64,000 nt of DNA from Chloroflexota bacterium (GTDB lineage: Bacteria; Chloroflexota; Limnocylindria; Limnocylindrales; CSP1-4): the NCBI GenBank assembly GCA_026004015.1, contig BPIH01000003.1, positions 1 through 64,000 on the forward strand, in the 5' to 3' direction. The notes under the pieces were generated by a model. That model worked only from the letters and a program-made list of their open reading frames with translations, did no database searches and was not told the DNA's origin. The position numbers and the translations under genes were made by a program. Every line of letters begins with the position of its first letter. Within the stretch, counting starts at the first letter, position 1. Positions 9,766 through 23,083 of this stretch are shown piece after piece.

Positions 9766-10237
9766 CGCCGGAATGATAGCCGACCGACTCGGCGGGGCCG
9801 CCGGGAGCCGAGGCGTGCCGGGCGGGCAGGCAGCTGAGGCGTGCCGGGCCGGCGCGGCGGCCGGAGCCGCCGGCGCGTTCTTCCACGATACTCGTGGTAC
9901 GAGCACGGCCCGGCCCGGACGGGGCGGGGATTTCTCGTTTACTCGCCGGGGTAGTGAAGCGCTGGACGGTCCTTGCGGTTTACTCGTGGGGAGAGTATCC
10001 AGGAAATTCGGCCCGCGGTCGGGGAAGCTCGACGAGCCGCGCCACGCTCGGGGTGGCCCGGACGGCCGTGGAAAACGACCGCCCGGTTCGACGGTCCACT
10101 CTCCGTACGAGGAAACGAGAAAAAGGTAGGCTCGGGCCGCACCGTCAGGGGGAAGGCGAGCCCCCGAGCCGAGCCACCGAGGGGACGCCGGCGTGCGGCG
10201 GAAACGCGCCCGGGCTCGGCCAGGTACCCGGTCGGCG
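9766..10237. other. 472-bp gap upstream of gatC
   Basis: No gene seen. It holds a 14-bp direct repeat (gaggcgtgccgggc at 9810 and 9836), a GC-rich stem-loop (cggcggc/gccgccg near 9857-9872), and the dyad array listed separately. The stretch is less GC-rich than its surroundings near 9880-10130, as expected for a regulatory region. It is upstream of gatC and downstream of the gene at 10238-10672. Confidence 0.6.
9889..10113. repeat. Dyad array C (TACTC-N7-GAGTA)
   Basis: Four 17-bp elements with 5-bp arms and a 7-bp centre. They are at 9889-9905 (TACTC/GAGCA), 9940-9956 (TACTC/TAGTG), 9981-9997 (TACTC/GAGTA, perfect) and 10097-10113 (CACTC/GAGGA, weak). Centre spacings are 51, 41 and 116 bp. 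They lie 124-348 bp before the gatC start. Repeated dyads at helical spacing upstream of an operon would fit binding sites for a dimeric regulator; the protein is unknown. Confidence 0.55.
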
Positions 10238-10672
10238 TCAGCCCGGCGGCCCGATGATCCGCCAGAAGGCACCCTCGAGGCGTCGTTCCGCCGCCGCCCG
10301 TACGAGGGCCTGAGCGGCGCCCGCAACGCCGCGCCCGACGGCCTCGATCTCGCCGATCCGGCCCTCGACGAGGCAGGTCGCGACGAGGCGAACCGATCCG
10401 CCCGGCAGGCGCTCGACGACTTCGACCGACACCCCGGCACCGAGGACCCGGGCGAGGTCCCGCTCGAGGCGGGCGAGGAGGTTCGCCTCGCGGGTGGAGA
10501 GGGCGCTCTCGGGGAAGGCGCCCGCCAGCCGTTCAGCTTCGACGACCAGGTCGTCGTCGGCCGTCCCGGAGGCAGCGTCGGCGCCCCGCGGGTCGTCGGC
10601 CGCCCGGTCGTCGGGTCGGGGTTCTCCGCCCGGCGGGACCGGCTCGGCCGGCATCAGCGGATCGGCCGCCAT
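10238..10672 (-). CDS. Hypothetical protein downstream of ligA
   Basis: Not recognised; 144 residues from ATG 10672. The first 45 residues are acidic, Pro/Gly-rich and probably unstructured. The rest could form a small alpha/beta domain: an amphipathic stretch (STREANLLARLERDLARVLGAG), a strand-like segment (VSVEVVERLPGGSVRLVATC) and a C-terminal helix ending AFWRIIGPPG. No catalytic motif is evident. It begins 22 bp after ligA in the same direction, so it is probably the last gene of that operon. Confidence 0.6.
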   Translation of the reverse strand: MAADPLMPAEPVPPGGEPRPDDRAADDPRGADAASGTADDDLVVEAERLAGAFPESALSTREANLLARLERDLARVLGAGVSVEVVERLPGGSVRLVATCLVEGRIGEIEAVGRGVAGAAQALVRAAAERRLEGAFWRIIGPPG

Positions 10673-10694
10673 CGCATGCCGGCGCTCCCTGTCG

Positions 10695-13157
<2,463 letters not shown>

Positions 13158-14012
13158 TCAGGCGCCACCGCCCCGGCCGGGGCGCTCCGGACGGGCAGGA
13201 GCCGGGTGATACGGCAGGGGGATGTATTCGACCGAGGGTCGCCGCTGGGCGGTCTGCGGGTAGAGGGCCATGAGCTCGGTGACCTCGGGCGGCATCTCCG
13301 TCGAGACGGGCAGACCGAGCTCCCGGGCCTCGGCGACGCTGATCGGATAGTCGTGGGTCCACTGGCCCGAGGTGAGCGCCCGGGCGAGGGCAGCCGCCGC
13401 CTCGTCGCTCATCCGCCCTTCGAGGAGACCCCGGACGGTCCGTTCGACTTGGCGGAGCGCCTTCGCCGCGATGTCGGCCTGGATGATCGTCTGGTCGTCG
13501 ATCTCGGCGATCGGCTTGAGCTCGAGGACCCGAACGATCGACGCGGCCGGGGCCTGTCCGAGCTGGGGATCGACGGGCCCGAGGACGGCGTTCTCGGCCA
13601 TGACGATCTCGTCGGCGGCGAGGGCGATGAGGGTCCCGCCGCTCATCGCGTAGTGGGGGACGAAGACGGTCACCCGGGCCGGGTGCCGCTTGAGGGCCTC
13701 GGCGATCTGCTCGGCGGCGAGGACGAGGCCGCCCGGGGTGTGGAGGATGAGGTCGATGGGAACCTGGGGGTCGGTGAGCTGGATCGCCCGGAGGACCTGC
13801 TCGGAATCTTCGATGTCGATGTAGCGGACGATCGGGAAGCCGAGGAGGCTCATCCGCTCCTGGCGGTGGATGAGGCCGATGACCCGGGATCCCCGACGCC
13901 GCTCGAGGGCCCGGAAGGCCCGCATCCGCTGGGCCTCGAGGATCCGCTGGCGAACGATCGGCTGGAGGGAGCTGATGATGATGAAGAGCCAGAGGAGATC
14001 GATGATGGTCAC
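13158..14012 (-). CDS. SDH_sah-family ClpP-fold membrane serine protease
   Basis: Serine peptidase of the ClpP/crotonase superfamily (serine dehydrogenase proteinase family), 284 residues. It has a short N-terminal membrane anchor (IIDLLWLFIIISSL), then a cytoplasmic protease domain with LILHTPGG (oxyanion region) and the nucleophile in HYAMSGGTLIALAADEI; VLGPVDPQLG is also typical of the family. The C-terminal 40 residues are Pro-rich. It overlaps neither neighbour: ligA begins 3 bp downstream and pcrA ends 18 bp upstream. The physiological substrate is unknown; membrane quality control is a reasonable inference. Confidence 0.88.
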   Translation of the reverse strand: MTIIDLLWLFIIISSLQPIVRQRILEAQRMRAFRALERRRGSRVIGLIHRQERMSLLGFPIVRYIDIEDSEQVLRAIQLTDPQVPIDLILHTPGGLVLAAEQIAEALKRHPARVTVFVPHYAMSGGTLIALAADEIVMAENAVLGPVDPQLGQAPAASIVRVLELKPIAEIDDQTIIQADIAAKALRQVERTVRGLLEGRMSDEAAAALARALTSGQWTHDYPISVAEARELGLPVSTEMPPEVTELMALYPQTAQRRPSVEYIPLPYHPAPARPERPGRGGGA

Positions 14013-14030
14013 GCTGCCTCCTTTCCGCCC

Positions 14031-16777
14031 TCAGGCGAGGTGCTCGAGGGGCGCCACGCTCGCCAGGAGCGTCCGCCGGCCGACGGCCGGATCCCGAAAG
14101 GCGACCGTCACCTCCTCGTCGGTCCGGGTGAGCTTCGAGGTCACGACGATTCCTTCGCCGAAGTGTCGGTGACGGACCCGGTCCCCGTCGCGGAAGCGCC
14201 GCTCGCCCGGCACGATCGGCCGCGACGACGGCACCGCGTCCGATGCCCCCGGCATCGTCCTCGGATCGACCCCTGAACGCCCTCCGGGCCCACCCGCGCG
14301 CTCTCCCGCCGCCGCCCGGCGAGCGGCGAGGTCCCGGCTCGGCCTGAACGCCTCGCCCGGACCAGGCGCACCGGGTCGGCCGCTCCCGTCCCGGTAGGCC
14401 TCGCCCCCGGCGAGGACGCCGAAGAGCGATCGACGGCCAGCGCCGTCCCCACCCGCCCCGGCCCCGTTGCCCGGTTCGCCGGCGGCCGCTCGGCGCCGTC
14501 GGCGCCCGAGGTAGAGGTCGAGGTCGGCTTCGAAGTCGAGATCGGCCTCGAGGTCGAGCCGAGGCCCGACGGTGAGCTCCTCGGGGATCTCGAGGAGGAA
14601 CCTGGACGGCACGGACATCCCGCCCGCACCCCAGGTCGCCCGCCGCCAGGCGAAGGAGAGGAAGAGACGCCGCTTCGCCCGGGTGATGCCGACGTAGGCG
14701 AGGCGGCGTTCCTCCTCGAGGGCCCGCTCGTCGTCGAGGGATCGGCTGTGGGGGAAGACGCCCTCCTCGAGGCCGGCGATGAAGACGGCCGGGAACTCGA
14801 GTCCCTTGGCGGCATGAAGGGTGATGAGGGTCACCGCGTCCGCCCCGGCCCGGTACGTGTCGGCCTCGGCGACGAGGGCCGTGTCCTCGAGGAAGCGGTC
14901 GAGGGCGTCCCCGGGGGCAAGATCCGCGTAGCGCTCGGTCACCCGGCGGAGCTCGAGGAGGTTCGCCCAGCGTTCGGCGTTCTCCTCCGAGCCGTCGGCG
15001 AGCATAGCCCGATAGCCGGACCGCTCGAGGACCTCGTCGAGGAGCTCCGGCAACGGCAGGATGCCGACCCGGGCTCGGAGCCGTCGGACGAGGTCGACGA
15101 AGCCGGCCAGGGCGTGGCTCGTCCGGCTGGCGAGCGGGAGGCGGCCCTCGGCGCCGGCGACGATGGCCCCGAAGTAGTCGAGCTCGCCCTCGACGCTTCG
15201 GAGCACCTCGAAGGTCCGCTCGCCGATGTGGCGGGGCGGCACGTTCAGGATCCGCTCGAAGCTGACGGCGTCCCGGTCGCTTCGGAGGATGCGGAGGTAG
15301 GCGAGGGCGTCCTTCACCTCGCGCCGCTGGTAGAAGCGGACGCCGCCGACGATCTGGTACGGGATCCCGAACCGGAGGAGGGCCTCTTCGATGGCCCGGG
15401 ACTGGGCGTTCGTCCGGTACATGACGGCGATGTCCCCCGGGCGGTACGGCCCGTCGTCGTCCTCGTCGGCCCGTCGGGTGAGGAGCGAGCCGCGCCCGCG
15501 GACGAGGGTCTCGATCTGGCGGGCGATCCATTCCGCTTCCTCTTCCTCGTTGTACGCCTCGAAGCGGACGATCGGGCGACCACCGGCCTGATCGGTCCAC
15601 AGCTTCTTCGCCGTCCGGTGCTCGTTCCGGGAGACGACGGCGTGGGCGGCGTCGAGGATGAGCTGGGTCGAGCGGTAGTTCCGCTCGAGCTTGACGACGG
15701 TCGCGTCGGGGTAGTCCCGCTCGAAGTCGAGGATGTTTCGGATGTCGGCTCCCCGCCAGGAGTAGATCGACTGGTCGTCGTCGCCGACGACGCAGAGGTT
15801 CCGGTGCCGGGCGGCGAGGGCCCGAACCCAGAGGTACTGCGGGCGGTTCGTGTCCTGGTACTCGTCGATGTGGAGGTAGCGCCAGCGCTCCTGATAGCGG
15901 GCGAGGACGTCGGGGGCCTCCTGGAAGAGGCGGACGGCAGCGAGGAGGAGGTCGTCGAAGTCAAGGGCACCGAGCTCGGCGAGGCGGCGCTCGTAGGCGA
16001 GGGCGAGCTGGCCGATGGTCGCCTCGTGGCGGTTCCGGGCCCGGTCCGCGAGCTCGGCGAGATCGCGCATCTCGTTCTTCGCCCGGCTGATGGCGGCGAG
16101 GACGACCGACGGCCGGAACTCGCCGCTCGCCGGCAGGTCGGCCTCTTTCAGGAGCTGGCGGACGACGAGGGCCTGATCGTCGGTGTCGTAGATGACGAAG
16201 CGGGGATCGATGCCGATGGCGGCGCCGTCCCGGCGGAGGACGCGGGCGCAGATGGCGTGGAAGGTGCCCGTCTGGACCTCGTGCCCGGGCGCCCCGACGA
16301 GGGAGACGATCCGCTCCCGAAGCTCGGCGGCGGCGCGGTTCGTGAAGGTGACGGCGAGGATCTGCCAGGGTCGCACTCCCCGCACGCCGATGAGGTAGGC
16401 GACCCGGTGGGCAAGGACGCGGGTCTTGCCCGAGCCGGCGCCGGCGAGGATGAGGAGGGGACCGTCGGTCTGCTCGACGGCCTTCGCCTGCTCGGGGTTG
16501 AGGGCGGCGAGGATCCGCTGGGCGAGGCGGCGGGTGGCCGAGCGTCGGGCGTCGGCTTCGGCCCGGGCGGCGGCTCCCGGGCGGCGTCCGCGTCCTCCGG
16601 TGGTGGCGCCTCGGGCGGCGGGACGGCCGCCAGCTCCTCCGGCTCCGGTGGAACGGCAGCGGGGTCGATGACCCGCGGCGCCTCGAACCAGGCGACGTCG
16701 GCGGGTGGAGGGAGGTCGTCGAAGGGCGGGGCGAGGTCCTCGGGGGTCGGCTCGGGAAGCGGGATCGATCGAGGCAC
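14031..16777 (-). CDS. pcrA: UvrD/PcrA-type DNA helicase, one apparent frameshift
   Basis: Superfamily 1A 3'-5' helicase for repair and replication restart. Motifs are complete: LNPEQAKAV, P-loop AGAGSGKT, DEYQDTN, GDDDQSIYSWRGA, TLHAAKGLEFP, VGITRAKRRL and a C-terminal Tudor-like tail (GDRVRHRHFGEGIV). The helicase frame has no good start of its own. The neighbouring frame beginning at GTG 16777 gives a sensible acidic, Pro-rich N terminus (VPRSIPLPEPTPEDLAPPFD), so the gene is drawn across a one-base slip near 16570, probably a missing base in a GCCGCCC run. A low-complexity Gly/Ala linker of about 90 residues precedes the tail domain. Confidence 0.93.
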
Positions 16778-16864
16778 GGAGCGATTGTACGGTCCGGCCC
16801 TCGCCCGTCGGTTGGGCGCTCACGGCGCCATCGACACGACGGCGGCATGGCATCCTGACGGACG

Positions 16865-17701
16865 ATGGACGACGATCTTCGAGCCGCCATCGCCAAGGCC
16901 TGGCAGCGCGGCGCGGCCGACTACGACCGCGAACCCCGGCACGGCCTCCTCCACGAGGACGAATGGATCGCCTGGCGACGGCTCTTCGCGGCGATCCTCG
17001 GGGATCCCCTCCACGCCGGCGTCCCTCGCCTCCGAGTGCTCGACGTGGGCACCGGCACCGGGGTCGTGGCCCTCCTCGTCGCCGAGCTCGGCCACGAGGT
17101 GACGGGCCTCGACGCCAGCCCAGCCATGCTCGAGCGGGCGCGGGCGAAGGCGCAGGAGCGCGGCCTCGTCGTCGACTGGCGGCTGGGGGATGCCGAGGCG
17201 CTCCCCGTCGACCTGGGCGGCTTCGACGTCGTCGTCGCCCGCCAGCTCCTCTGGACGCTCCCCCACCCCGCTCGGGCCCTCGCCGCCTGGCGCGACGCCG
17301 CTCGGCCCGGCGGGCTCGTCGCCATCCTCGACGGCTGGTGGGCCCCCTGGCCGGCGCCGATGCGCCCGTTCGTGGCGGTCGCCGAGCGGCTGGCCGACGG
17401 TGCCGGCGCGGCGGCTCACGTCCTCCGGCGACGGGGTGGCCAAGAGGTCGACCGGGGTCACGAGTACGAACCGGCGATCCTCGCCCGTCTGCCGCTCGCG
17501 CGGCTCGCCGATCCCGGCCCCGTCGTCGAGCTCCTCCGAGAGACGGGCCTCGAGGGCGTTCGCATCCAGCGGCTGCGCGAGATCGAGGCGGTCGAGCGTC
17601 GCCACCTTCCCTGGCGGGTTCGTCTCCTCGACCGCTGGCGGCGTTACCTCGCCACGGGGCGGGTGCCGCACCTCGTGGCGGCGCAGGTGCCGCCGAGCTG
17701 A
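16865..17701 (+). CDS. Class I SAM-dependent methyltransferase
   Basis: A 278-residue methyltransferase with the Methyltransf_11/25 fold. SAM motif I is VLDVGTGTGVVALLVAELG near residues 58-76, followed by the acidic loop LDASPAMLERAR and the motif-II region FDVVVARQLLWTLPHP. The C-terminal third is Arg-rich and helical (RLLDRWRRYLA). The start ATG 16865 lies 88 bp from the divergent pcrA start. The substrate is unknown. It stands alone on the plus strand, facing a lipoprotein gene across a hairpin. Confidence 0.85.
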   Translation: MDDDLRAAIAKAWQRGAADYDREPRHGLLHEDEWIAWRRLFAAILGDPLHAGVPRLRVLDVGTGTGVVALLVAELGHEVTGLDASPAMLERARAKAQERGLVVDWRLGDAEALPVDLGGFDVVVARQLLWTLPHPARALAAWRDAARPGGLVAILDGWWAPWPAPMRPFVAVAERLADGAGAAAHVLRRRGGQEVDRGHEYEPAILARLPLARLADPGPVVELLRETGLEGVRIQRLREIEAVERRHLPWRVRLLDRWRRYLATGRVPHLVAAQVPPS

Positions 17702-17717
17702 CGGCGACCGTGCTCCT

Positions 17718-17739
17718 CGGGTCCGACGGCTGGGACCCG
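17718..17739. terminator. Hairpin between convergent genes
   Basis: A 7-bp perfect stem (CGGGTCC/GGACCCG) with an 8-nt loop follows the methyltransferase stop by 17 bp. There is no T run, so intrinsic termination is uncertain; a GC-only hairpin is common in such genomes. Confidence 0.5.
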
Positions 17740-17853
17740 ACAGGCGCCGGGCCGCCCGACGGCAGCGCCCGACGGCGGCGGCCTCACGGGTGCGGTCGCT
17801 CCGCGGAATCGGTCACCCTACGGGCAGCCGCCCCCGGTGCGGAAGCGGTCGCC

Positions 17854-18618
17854 CTACGGCAGCGGCAACGGGGCCGTCCCCTCCTCGACCTGGTCGGCGG
17901 GCGGCGCTTCGATGGCCACCGCCTCGTCGTAGCCGAAGATCTCGACGGCGATCGTCACCTTGCCCTCGCTGCCGGCGTCGGAGGCGAGGCTCAGCTTCGC
18001 CGGCCGGAGGTCGCTCGTGCGGACCCAGACGTCGAGGGTCGCGGTCGCGTTCTCGGGGAGGTTCATGTCGGCCGCGTCGAAGGGGACCTGAACGTGGTAG
18101 CAGTCGGCGTCACCGCAGCGCTCGTTGGCGAGCTTCTGGGGCGGCGACTTCAGCTCGTCGAGCGCCCTGCGCACCTCGTCGAGGCTCGCCTTCGGATCCG
18201 TCGGCACGTCGAGGCCGTCACTGCCGGTGGCGGTGTCGAACTTCTGGTACTTCGGCCCGACGAGGCTCACCTTGAGGTAGCCGACCTTGTCGACGACGAT
18301 GACCTCGCCGGTCGTGTTCAAGAGCATCGGGACGCTGAAGGAGAGCCGGGCCCGCTCGTTCGCCATGTCGAACGCGCCCTCCAGGGTCGTGCCCGAGATG
18401 TCGAGGGGCTGGCCGGAGCCGGTACCGGTGAGGTCGAGGGGAACGGACCCCGAGAGGTCGGCCCGGATCTGGAAGGACTTCGCCTGCTGGAGCGCCTCGA
18501 CGGCCTTGACGAGGATCTCCTTCGGGTCGTCGATGGGCGGAGCCCCACCCCCGCCGCAGGCGGCGACGAGGAGAGCGAGGGCAGCCACGAGGGCTGTGCG
18601 GCGTGGGCGGTGTGGCAT
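17854..18618 (-). CDS. LppX/LprG-like lipoprotein
   Basis: Exported lipoprotein, 254 residues, with signal MPHRPRRTALVAALALLVAAC and Cys21 in the lipobox. The mature part resembles LppX_LprAFG/LolA-like carriers that hold a lipid in an open beta-sheet cup: KAVEALQQAKSFQIRADLSGS near the start, then repeated strand segments, a CGDADCYHV pair of cysteines that may form a disulfide, and VRTSDLRPAKLSLAS. Assignment is by pattern, not by alignment. Its upstream region is the element array at 18670-18991. Confidence 0.7.
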   Translation of the reverse strand: MPHRPRRTALVAALALLVAACGGGGAPPIDDPKEILVKAVEALQQAKSFQIRADLSGSVPLDLTGTGSGQPLDISGTTLEGAFDMANERARLSFSVPMLLNTTGEVIVVDKVGYLKVSLVGPKYQKFDTATGSDGLDVPTDPKASLDEVRRALDELKSPPQKLANERCGDADCYHVQVPFDAADMNLPENATATLDVWVRTSDLRPAKLSLASDAGSEGKVTIAVEIFGYDEAVAIEAPPADQVEEGTAPLPLP

Positions 18619-18669
18619 CGGTTCACCCCCGTATCAGGTCGGCTGGCTGCGGTGTCGCGGTCAGGGTGC

Positions 18670-18991
18670 CGTTGCTCGTCCCGGCTGTCAACGGCCCGGG
18701 GGTACCGTACCAGGTTCCGTGTTCGCTCGGGCGAAGTCACCCGAGCCCGGGCCGATCTGCCGGTGACGCCCTGAGCGCACAACGCCGCGCTCGCCCGGGT
18801 CACCCGGCCCCAGGTGACACCGAGAGCGAACAAGACGCCGTCGAGGGCCGCTTGCCGATCTGTGGTGACGTCCTGGGCGAACAACACCAGGTCCCGGCTC
18901 GTCGCCACCTCCGTCTTGTTCGCTGGTGGCGTCAAGCCGGTCCAGCGGACGCCGGGGAGCGGCGCGTTGTGTTCGGTGTGGGTGCCAACCG
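18670..18991. repeat. Element array A1 (TGTTCGCTCTGGCTGTCACC type)
   Basis: Seven copies of a 20-bp element, scored by eye against TGTTCGCTCTGGCTGTCACC. The copy at 18813-18832 (reverse complement) matches 18 of 20; those near 18762 and 18864 match 16 each; those near 18671 and 18917 match 15 and 13. Copies near 18720 and 18970 carry small insertions. Orientation runs two reverse, three forward, two reverse, calling GGTGAC-first forward. Centre spacings are about 50, 41, 51, 51, 53 and 53 bp. The DNA between copies is dissimilar. Confidence 0.65.
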
Positions 18992-19097
18992 AGTCAGGGT
19001 GAGCGTCACCCGAAAGCGGCGGCGGTCGGCCGAGGGCAGCCTCGCTCGCTCGCGGCAGCATCGCCGTCGCCCGCTCGAAGCGATTCGCAGACACGGA

Positions 19098-19129
19098 GCG
19101 GCCCGGGCCGGCTCGCCGACCCGGGCCGC
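19098..19129 (-). terminator. GC hairpin after groEL
   Basis: A perfect 10-bp stem (GCGGCCCGGG/CCCGGGCCGC) with a 12-nt loop lies 28 bp past the groEL stop. It lacks a T run. Confidence 0.6.
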
Positions 19130-19156
19130 GATTCGATCCGAAGGACCGGCGCGGAC

Positions 19157-20827
<1,671 letters not shown>

Positions 20828-20871
20828 TCACCCGACCGGCCGACCCTCCGACCGGTCGAACCTGCGGCCGG

Positions 20872-21186
20872 TCAGGCCTCGACGATGGCGAGGATGTCCT
20901 TCTGGCTGATGATGAGGAGCTCCTCGCCGTCGACCTTGAACTCGGTTCCGGCGTACTTGGCGTAGAGGACGCGGTCACCCTCCTTGACATCCATCGGCTC
21001 GCGCTTCCCGTCGTCGAGCATGCGACCGGGACCCACGGCCAGGACGCTCCCCTCCTGGGGCTTCTCCTTCGCGGTGTCGGGCAGGACGATCCCGCTCTTC
21101 GTCACCTCCTCCCGCGGCGTCGGCTTGACGACGACACGGTCGCCGAGCGGGCGAAGCTTCGTCGAAGACGCAGTAGCAGTCGCCAA
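20872..21186 (-). CDS. groES: 10 kDa co-chaperonin
   Basis: Lid of the GroEL chamber; 104 residues. I chose TTG 21186 over an upstream start because AGGAGGG lies 8 nt before it and the protein then begins [22 protein letters not shown], the normal N terminus. The mobile-loop region is [17 protein letters not shown] and the roof/C-terminal part [20 protein letters not shown]. The leader from the predicted transcription start to this codon is about 265 nt, which is long for groES. Confidence 0.96.
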   Translation of the reverse strand: MATATASSTKLRPLGDRVVVKPTPREEVTKSGIVLPDTAKEKPQEGSVLAVGPGRMLDDGKREPMDVKEGDRVLYAKYAGTEFKVDGEELLIISQKDILAIVEA

Positions 21187-21429
21187 GGTGCGATCCCTCC
21201 TACTGACGGCAGACGCCGTCCATGCCTTGATTGGACCTCGCCGGGCGGCCGGCGGCCGGTACGGCCGGCGGTCCCGGACACGAATTCCGTTCCTCGACGC
21301 AGCGCTCCGGACGGCGCGCTCGGTGCCGTTCCACCTGTTGTTCCACGCGACCGAGGTCTTCCTCCGGAACACGGCCGGAGCGGGAGCCTCGGCTCGGAGA
21401 TGCCGGCAGCCCCGCGGTCGCTGCGTCGA

Positions 21430-21456
21430 TTAGCACTCTCGCTGCGAGAGTGCTAA
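21430..21456. promoter_or_regulatory. CIRCE operator (HrcA site)
   Basis: A perfect CIRCE element: TTAGCACTC at 21430-21438, 9-nt spacer, GAGTGCTAA at 21448-21456. HrcA represses groESL from this site in many bacteria. It starts 1 bp downstream of the -10 box of the promoter, so bound repressor would block initiation. Confidence 0.97.
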
Positions 21457-21457
21457 G

Positions 21458-21487
21458 AGATTAGCGGACGACGGCGGCGACTGTCAA
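21458..21487 (-). promoter_or_regulatory. groESL vegetative promoter
   Basis: On the minus strand: TTGACA (21487-21482), 18-nt spacer, TAATCT (21463-21458). Both boxes are near consensus and the CIRCE sits at the expected start site. The -35 box is inside the palindrome AACACCGGTGTT (21486-21497) that abuts the transposase remnant. Confidence 0.85.
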
Positions 21488-21492
21488 CACCG

Positions 21493-22500
21493 GTGTTACC
21501 CCTTGCCGGCCTGGGCGCGGTGGTCCGCCGCACCGTCGCCGCCTATGCCGCCGCGGTCCGGCCGGGCGCCGCGGTGACCCTCGACGTCGACGCCCACCTT
21601 GTCGAGTCGACCAAGGCGACCGCGTTGCCGACCTACGCCGGCTTCCGCGGCTACCAGCCGGCGCTCGTGGTCTGGGCGGAGACCGGTCTCGTCCTCGCCG
21701 ACGAGTTCCGCGACGGCAACGTGCCGGCCTCGGTCGGTCTCGCCGACCTCGTCGACGCCGCCTACGCCGCCCTGCCCACTGGCGACTGGTCGGTCTCGGT
21801 CCGGTCCGACTCAGCCGCCTACGAGGGACGCCTGCTCGACCACTGGGCGGATCGCGGCTGGCGGTTCGCGGTCAGTGCCGACATGAGCCCCCAGCTGCGG
21901 GCCGAGATCGAGGCCCTCGCGCCCGATGCCTGGACGCTCTTCGCCGTCGAGGCCGACGGTGTCGTGCGCGAGTGGGCCGAGGTGCCGTTCGTGCCGGCCC
22001 GCAGAAGCGAGCACCGCGATAGCGAGCCGTACCGCTACCTGGCGATCCGGATCCGCCCTGCCCAGGGGACGCTCTTCGGCGACGGGACCTCCGTCAAGCA
22101 TTTCGCCGTCGTGACCAACGACTGGGCGACCGACGGCCGCTCGCTCATCATGTGGCACCGGGGCAAGGCGGGCACGATCGAGCAGGTCCACCGGACGCTC
22201 AAGGACGAGCTCGGCGCGGGCGTCTACCCGTCGGCGAAATTCGGGGCGAACGCTGCCTGGCTCCGCCTCCAGGTCCTCACCCACAACCTCCTCGAACTGC
22301 TCAAGGCGGTCGCCCTCGACGGGGCCCTCCGGGGCGCCCGCCCGAAGCGGCTCCGCTTCGCCGTCTTCACCGCCTTCGGCCGGGTCGTCTGCCACGCCCG
22401 GTCGCAGTTCATGCGGATCGCGAGCGGAGTGCTCGACGCGATCATCGGCCCCGCCCTCCGGCGGCTCGCGCTCGCGCCCTGGCCGCCGCCCGGCGCCTGA
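21493..22500 (+). mobile_element. IS1380-family transposase, 5'-truncated
   Basis: DDE transposase remnant of 335 residues; full IS1380 transposases have about 430-460, so roughly the first quarter is missing. Visible features: first Asp in LDVDAHLVESTK, the second acidic site in VSVRSDSAAYEG, and the Glu region in KAGTIEQVHRTLKDELGAG, followed by ANAAWLRLQVLTHNLLELLK. The catalytic residues are intact, but no start with a ribosome site exists; the open frame simply begins at GTG 21493 against the groESL -35 box. Inverted ends were not found. It is probably a dead copy. Confidence 0.85.
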
Positions 22501-23083
22501 CCGGGGGTGGCGTTGGGCTGGCCCGGCACGTTCCCTGGGCGGCCGGTTGCATCCATTCGTCCGATGCATGTTCCGGGGCGCGGTTCGCTGCGGGACGGGC
22601 CGGGTCGGCGCCAGACATTCGCCGGGCGAATGGATCGCGAGGCCGGCGGGCCCGGACTCCGCCAGCGATGCGCCCGGTGAATGCTGCGCGGGGTCCTCGC
22701 CGGGATCGCCTGGCGAGCATTCGCCCGCTGCATAGCTGGCGGCTCCGCGCCCTCGTCGGGGCCTTTCCGGGTCCAGATCCCGCCCATCGCGCAGTGAACC
22801 GGGCCGGCTGCGCCTGACCGGACCCACCGGCACATTCACCCCGGGAATGAATGCGACGAGCGCCGGCGGGGGCGGGACACTGCGACCCGAAAGGCACGTA
22901 GACCGCACTGGCGGGCGCGGCGGCCCGGCGCTGGCGAGGGCAGCGAAACCGACGCACCGAATAGGCGGCAGCCCGCCAGCCGGGGAAGGCAGCCCGCCGG
23001 TCCGGGCACGGCCCAACACGACCCCGCCGGCACCCGTCCCGTCGCCTCCCACCGGCCACCTCACGCCCCCCGACTCGGCCCCC
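22501..23083. other. 583-bp gap after the transposase remnant
   Basis: No credible gene. It carries dyad array B1 (22554-22849). The remaining 230 bp to the lipoprotein gene are very GC-rich, with repeated gcccgcc/cagcccgcc words but no clear hairpin. Confidence 0.6.
22554..22849. repeat. Dyad array B1 (CATTCGCCGGGCGAATG)
   Basis: Five 17-bp elements are clear: 22554-22570 (12 of 17), 22616-22632 (exact CATTCGCCGGGCGAATG), 22667-22683 (14 of 17 on the reverse strand), 22718-22734 (12) and 22833-22849 (13, CATTC/GAATG arms intact). A weak one lies at about 22784. Centre spacings are 62, 51, 51, then 115 bp, which splits to about 66 and 49 if the weak copy counts. Half-sites alternate between CATTC and GATGC types. 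Confidence 0.65.

Larger units (their letters stand above)
18619..19156. other. 538-bp gap between groEL and lipoprotein gene
   Basis: No gene seen. It contains array A1 and the hairpin after groEL. Both flanking genes point left, so the gap holds the end of groEL and the promoter of the lipoprotein gene. Confidence 0.6.
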
